Shown here: piece after piece, positions 60,867 through 64,000 of the stretch
Position numbering within the stretch: the first letter of the stretch is position 1
Layout: the number at the start of each line of letters is the position of its first letter
NCBI RefSeq assembly: GCF_002904295.1
Contig: NZ_PPHG01000081.1
Span: forward strand, 25,080-89,079
Source: Amycolatopsis sp. CA-128772
GTDB taxonomy: Bacteria; Actinomycetota; Actinomycetes; Mycobacteriales; Pseudonocardiaceae
DNA: 64,000 bases
Direction: 5' to 3'
Program-made: the position numbers and the translations under genes
The notes under the pieces: model-generated
Database searches by the model: none
What the model saw: the letters and a program-made list of their open reading frames with translations, nothing else
What the model was told of the DNA's origin: nothing

Positions 60867-61381
60867 CCAACCCGATGATCGAGGGGCGGCGCGCGGACTC
60901 GGCTCGCCGTCGGCAACGCGTGATCAAGGCGATCAACGCGGCCAGCACCGGCGGCGGCGAGATCAGCGTGTCGGCGATCGCGCGCGCCGCCGGCGTTGAC
61001 CGGACCTTCCCTTACCGGCATCCGGATCTGCTGGCACTGATACACACCGCCCAAACAGACCCGCCCGCCGGGCGCGGCGGGCCGATGGTCAGTCGGGCAT
61101 CATTGCAGGCCGACCTCGCCAACGCCCAGGAACGACTGTCTCGGCAGGCTGCCCACGTCAGACAGCTGGAACGCAAGCTCTCCGAGGTCCTCGGGGAGCA
61201 GGCTTGGCGCGAATCCGGACTCGGAGATCCCGCGGACATCGACCAGCTCCAACATCGGATCACGCAGTTGGAGCAACAGGTCGTCACCCTGCGAGACCAG
61301 GCCGAGGAACGCGATCAAGAACTCGAGGCTGCGCGGACCGCCAACCGGGAGCTCATCGCCAACCTCAACAAACGAGGCTGA
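60863..61381 (+). CDS. TnpC-like accessory protein (DUF6262 type): HTH plus coiled coil
   Basis: 172 residues. An N-terminal helix-turn-helix (ISVSAIARAAGVDRTFPYRH) is followed by a long coiled coil (LSRQAAHVRQLERKLSEVL; LQHRITQLEQQVVTLRDQ). In Tn554-type elements the third gene, tnpC, modulates recombination efficiency and orientation. The ATG overlaps the tnpB stop. A strong terminator follows. Confidence 0.82.
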   Translation: MTNPMIEGRRADSARRRQRVIKAINAASTGGGEISVSAIARAAGVDRTFPYRHPDLLALIHTAQTDPPAGRGGPMVSRASLQADLANAQERLSRQAAHVRQLERKLSEVLGEQAWRESGLGDPADIDQLQHRITQLEQQVVTLRDQAEERDQELEAARTANRELIANLNKRG

Positions 61382-61389
61382 TCGCAGGC

Positions 61390-61427
61390 ACGATCGCCCT
61401 TGCGGGTCGAACCGCGAGGGCGATCGT
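61390..61427 (+). terminator. Terminator of the tnpABC operon
   Basis: ACGATCGCCCTTGCGG pairs with CCGCGAGGGCGATCGT (16-bp stem with one mismatch) around a 6-base loop, starting 9 bases after the tnpC stop. Confidence 0.75.
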
Positions 61428-62934
61428 CCCGCACGTCACGATTGCCTTCAGGCAACGAGCTTATCTACTCTAATTGACCTGAATGACCAACTTCAGAACC
61501 AATCGCGAAGGCCAACTAAGCGTCGACAATCGCGCCACTATTGAAGCCCGGCCAAAACTATGCACACGCAGGAGTAACTTCAGTCAACTCGACCGTCGAA
61601 GTGACGCAGACGCTATCCGACAAGGCGGTGTTAGTCCACCGCAAGTCGTTCCACTGCGTTGCATCACGTTCCAATCTGTTCCATCTTGTTTCCCGTGTTG
61701 CCGAGAACTTGTCCCCGGCTCGCCCTGCCGCCATATAGTCATGGAGCGAGCCCGGACCTAGGGGACAACCTCAACGGGCAGACAGGCAAAGAAAGCTCAC
61801 CGGCAGACAGGCAAGGGAAGAAGCACCAAGTGGAGACCTAGCTGACTGACTTGATAACCAGATCGATGGCAGAGGAGGGTTCGACATGCTGACAATCGCA
61901 CACAAGTGCCGCCACCTGGCGCTCCTACTGCTGGACACGGTGCACCCCTCTCCTCTCCTGCTGTCACTCAGGCCAGCAGATTACCTGCACCGCCCGCTCA
62001 GGCCAACGACTCGGCGAACAGAAACCGCCTCGACGGACACGCCGCCAGGCATGCTGCTCGGCGGGCCACCAGGAGGCGTTTGCGCAGCTAGAGGCCATCC
62101 GGACACGCCACGCTCACGACGCGGCACCGTCCCGCCGGCACGCCAATGGCGCACTGGCTGGCTCAATACGCACCACATGCACGACGGCATCGGGCGACGC
62201 TCCCAGTCGCGCCCAGCCCCTCTCTCCGTCAGGGCGCGAGCCTGCAGCATTTTCGCTGTTCAGAAGCCTGTCCGCTGCCCCTAGGATCTCCTGAGCCTTC
62301 CTCAGCCCGCCGGATCCCTTGATCTAAGCCTCCGCGCGAGTAGTGTTAAGCATGCGCTCACGCGCGCTGCCCGCAGTCCCGCCAAGCTGCGCGCTTCAAC
62401 CTCATAGTCTCCCGAGCTCGTCTCTCTGTTGGTCCAGGTGGCGGCATCGGGATTAAGAAGGCCCTCCGACTGCAATCGGGGGGCCTTCGCCATGTCTCCT
62501 CTACGTCTTCGCATACAAATGATGCATTACCTCGAGCATGATCGCTCACTTCGACACGCTTCAACAGGCCACACTCAGGCCGCGCTTAGGTTCCTCTAAG
62601 CTTTGCGCTTAAGCAAGATCAATTGTCGCTCTTCTGTCAACTTTGCAGACAGCCGTGAGTTACTCTCCAACCATTTGCGTTTGCAACTGAAATCGATTAC
62701 CTATGACACCACCCGCGCGGACGGCCACGGTTCCGTCTCGACTGCACCGAGGGCGTTACAGGTCGACGCGGAGTATTTGACGGCGACCCCATCGTGCTGG
62801 AATGATGCCCTTGAGATCTCCCGCCTTGCAGGGCACTTGATCTCGCCCCCGAAAGGATCATGGGGGCTTCTTCACCCATCTGGCGAACCGACCGCCACCT
62901 GGACCACCGAGAAACGAGCAGGAGGGAGGTTCTC
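61428..62934. other. Lower-GC element DNA without a convincing gene
   Basis: About 1.5 kb, less GC-rich than its surroundings. It contains GTTCCA three times at 61657-61682, a direct repeat GGCAGACAGGCAA near 61778 and 61800, an AGGAGGG site before an ATG at 61886, and a reading frame from there (132 residues) whose composition is not convincing in any frame. A frame-shifted neighbour reads RRTRRQACCSAGHQEAFAQL, so a decayed small zinc protein is possible. No tRNA or recognised RNA seen. Confidence 0.4.
62458..62486. terminator. Hairpin terminator inside the element
   Basis: AAGGCCCTCCGA pairs with TCGGGGGGCCTT (12 bp, one T-G pair) across a 5-6-base loop. It resembles terminators that follow RNA genes or small transcripts, but no transcript start could be assigned. 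Confidence 0.55.
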
Positions 62935-63150
62935 ATGCTCACCAGATTTCTTTCTGCTTCGCTGGTTTTGATGTTCGTCCTCGCGTTCATCTGGGAAGGG
63001 TTGTCCTTCGGCTTCGGCCTGGAGGTCACCCTGGCCGCCGGTTTCACCGCCGGTCTCCTGGCCGCCGAAGTCGTCCGCCGGATCATCGGCGGCGACAAGG
63101 GCGGCGGTCCGTCGATCGACGACGGCCCGCAGCACCCGGTCCTGAGCTGA
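62935..63150 (+). CDS. Small two-helix membrane protein (element cargo)
   Basis: 71 residues. Two hydrophobic segments (LSASLVLMFVLAFIW; VTLAAGFTAGLLAAEVV) and a polar tail (GGDKGGGPSIDDGP). GGAGGGAGG lies just before the ATG at 62935, the strongest ribosome-binding site in the element. Family unknown. The next gene, an HTH protein, begins 70 bases later after a small hairpin at 63170-63186 (GGCGCCC with GGGCGCC), so the pair is probably one transcript. Confidence 0.6.
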   Translation: MLTRFLSASLVLMFVLAFIWEGLSFGFGLEVTLAAGFTAGLLAAEVVRRIIGGDKGGGPSIDDGPQHPVLS

Positions 63151-63220
63151 ACCAAACGGTGATCGGGGTGGCGCCCTCCGGGCGCCCCCCGGTCCCGCCT
63201 CTTCACCGAGGAGCGACATC

Positions 63221-63697
63221 ATGTTTACCAAGCAGCCCGCCTTGCACGAGTCCATCATGGACGAGCTCATCAGCTTCGCGACCGATCTGCGGTGGGTCCG
63301 TCGCCTCGCGGGCGACCCCTCCTACCGCGAACTCACGCGCACGATCCCGTGGTCGCCCGCGTCGATCACCCGGAACCTGAGCGGAACCAAGCTTCCCACG
63401 TGGAAGTTCGTCGAGCAGTTCCTCCAGGCCTGCGAAGTGGACGACGACGACATCGAGGCAGACTGGAAGCCCCGGTGGGTCACGATCGCAGGCATGATCA
63501 CCCCGATCGACAGCAAGACGGCGCCGAATCACGCCGCAACTGCGGCGCGGCAGATCGCCGGGCCCGTTCCCGCCGGGGCCGCCTGCGAGATCTGCGGAGC
63601 CTGGGTCGTCGACCACGCGAAGCACGACGACTGGCACGAAAGCCTCCTGGCTGAGCGGAAGCCGACGCGGTCTTTCGTTCGACGCCTCGCAGGCTAG
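63221..63697 (+). CDS. XRE-like HTH protein with C2H2-type tail (element cargo)
   Basis: 158 residues. The N-terminal part is an XRE-like helix-turn-helix (SYRELTRTIPWSPASITRNL, then GTKLPTWKFVEQFLQACEVD). The C-terminal region has CEICGAWVVDHAKHDDWH, a CxxC with spaced His residues, which fits a small zinc motif common in actinobacterial and phage proteins. GAGGAG precedes the ATG. Likely regulator of the element or of the upstream membrane protein. It ends just before a strong terminator. Confidence 0.72.
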   Translation: MFTKQPALHESIMDELISFATDLRWVRRLAGDPSYRELTRTIPWSPASITRNLSGTKLPTWKFVEQFLQACEVDDDDIEADWKPRWVTIAGMITPIDSKTAPNHAATAARQIAGPVPAGAACEICGAWVVDHAKHDDWHESLLAERKPTRSFVRRLAG

Positions 63698-63717
63698 ACA
63701 CCACACTGAAGATCAAC

Positions 63718-63751
63718 AGGGCCCCTGCCGGCGCGACCAGGCAGGGGCCCT
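63718..63751 (+). terminator. Terminator after the cargo operon
   Basis: Perfect 12-bp stem AGGGCCCCTGCC with GGCAGGGGCCCT and a 10-base loop, 20 bases past the HTH gene stop, followed by GTCTTACG. Works in both directions and could also stop transcription coming from dprA. Confidence 0.75.
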
Positions 63752-63754
63752 GTC

Positions 63755-64000
63755 TTACGTTCCCGGCGGGCTGACCGTCGCCGCCGCCGTCTCCACCTCT
63801 CGTCCGCTGCGCTGAAGATCCAGACGGCAGGTCGCCTTGCGCAACACGTGTTGCACTCGGTAGTTTTGCCGCCCAAGGTCTTTGAGCTGCGAAAACTCCC
63901 GCTGCACCGCGACGCACTGCCGAAGATCCCCGAGAGAAGCGGCGATGAGCCGGTTGCGGACGAGGAACCGGTGCCGGGCCGGCGGAGTCCCGGGCGGGTA
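63755..64000 (-). pseudogene. dprA: dprA, 5' part, reading into the element
   Basis: From the window edge the minus strand reads YPPGTPPARHRFLVRNRLIA, the DprA segment that directly precedes the AALTEGTLVVEAG found at 57097. At 63938 the reading enters the element without losing frame and continues about 60 codons (SLGDLRQCVAVQREFSQL and on) to a TAA at 63755-63757. The product would be a DprA N-terminal part with an element-encoded tail. Most of the 5' part lies outside the window. Confidence 0.88.
63841..63854. promoter_or_regulatory. Perfect 14-bp palindrome near the right end
   Basis: GCAACACGTGTTGC, about 85 bases inside the right end of the element. Candidate binding site for the XRE-like protein, TnpC or a recombinase accessory factor. 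It lies inside the reading frame that continues from dprA. Confidence 0.5.

Larger units (their letters stand above)
57098..63938 (+). mobile_element. Tn554-type integrative element inserted in dprA
   Basis: 6,841 bp. The ends are perfect 11-bp inverted repeats, TTCTCTCGGGG at 57098-57108 and its complement at 63928-63938. GCGGCG occurs directly outside each end (57092-57097 and 63939-63944), while an uninterrupted dprA reading RLIAALT needs only one copy. The element holds a coupled tnpA-tnpB-tnpC operon of two tyrosine recombinases plus an HTH/coiled-coil protein, and cargo. For a tyrosine recombinase the 6-base repeat is best read as the crossover core, and the 11-bp ends as recombinase arms. 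No antibiotic-resistance gene is visible. Confidence 0.9.

Noticed and set aside
61886..62284. 132-residue frame with a good AGGAGGG site
   Set aside because: Composition is unlike a protein, all three frames are open for part of the stretch, and no motif is seen. Kept only as part of the unassigned cargo region.
61440..62900. tRNA, CRISPR array or group I/II intron inside the element
   Set aside because: No cloverleaf, regularly spaced repeats or intron motifs were found. The GTTCCA triplet is too irregular for an array.

Overview
The window looks like the chromosome of a high-GC actinomycete of the Amycolatopsis/Pseudonocardiaceae type. GC is very high throughout, GTG starts are frequent, lipoproteins, SARP and WhiG-type regulators are present, and the backbone gene order matches the Mycobacterium tuberculosis Rv2864c-Rv2896c block. 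Organism and synteny are inferred from gene content and memory of that block; no search was run.

Layout. 1-8.2 kb: conserved backbone (penicillin-binding lipoprotein, GNAT acetyltransferase, ispG, rip1, dxr, DUF2631), with small insertions. 8.2-41.5 kb: an accessory block that separates dxr from rlmN. It holds an acyltransferase, MFS exporters, a MocR regulator, a 1081-residue SARP/NB-ARC/TPR regulator, a P450-LysR-SDR group, nitrilase, an ECF42-type sigma factor with YCII partners, a beta-propeller plus MoaD-like pair, MerR and TetR pairs, and a two-component system with a secreted hydrolase. 41.5-57.1 kb: backbone resumes (rlmN, cdsA, frr, pyrH, tsf, rpsB, M23 peptidase, whiG-type sigma, xerC, dprA), with a transketolase-like enzyme and its Lrp regulator among the inserts. 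57.1-63.9 kb: a 6,841-bp mobile element inside dprA. 63.9-64.0 kb: the 5' side of dprA reappears.

The main discovery is that mobile element. It carries three translationally coupled genes resembling the Tn554-type tnpABC set: two tyrosine recombinases and a small HTH/coiled-coil protein. Its ends can be read to the base: perfect 11-bp inverted ends (TTCTCTCGGGG) flanked by a 6-bp repeat GCGGCG, of which intact dprA would carry one copy. Excision would rebuild an uninterrupted dprA codon series. Its cargo is a small membrane protein, an HTH protein with a C2H2-type tail, and about 1.5 kb of lower-GC DNA without a convincing gene.

The second theme is gene decay and partial duplication. At least seven accessory genes carry frameshifts or internal deletions (a methyltransferase, a SUKH-type protein, a threonine synthase, an NmrA-type protein, a zinc-ribbon protein and others). 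Three conserved genes (rip1, DUF2631, rlmN) have a second, diverged copy of their 3' end nearby; two of these copies bracket accessory genes. Regulatory DNA includes two perfect DnaA boxes upstream of rpsB, a phased pair of likely Lrp operators, and palindromes at MFS, MerR, TetR and PadR genes.
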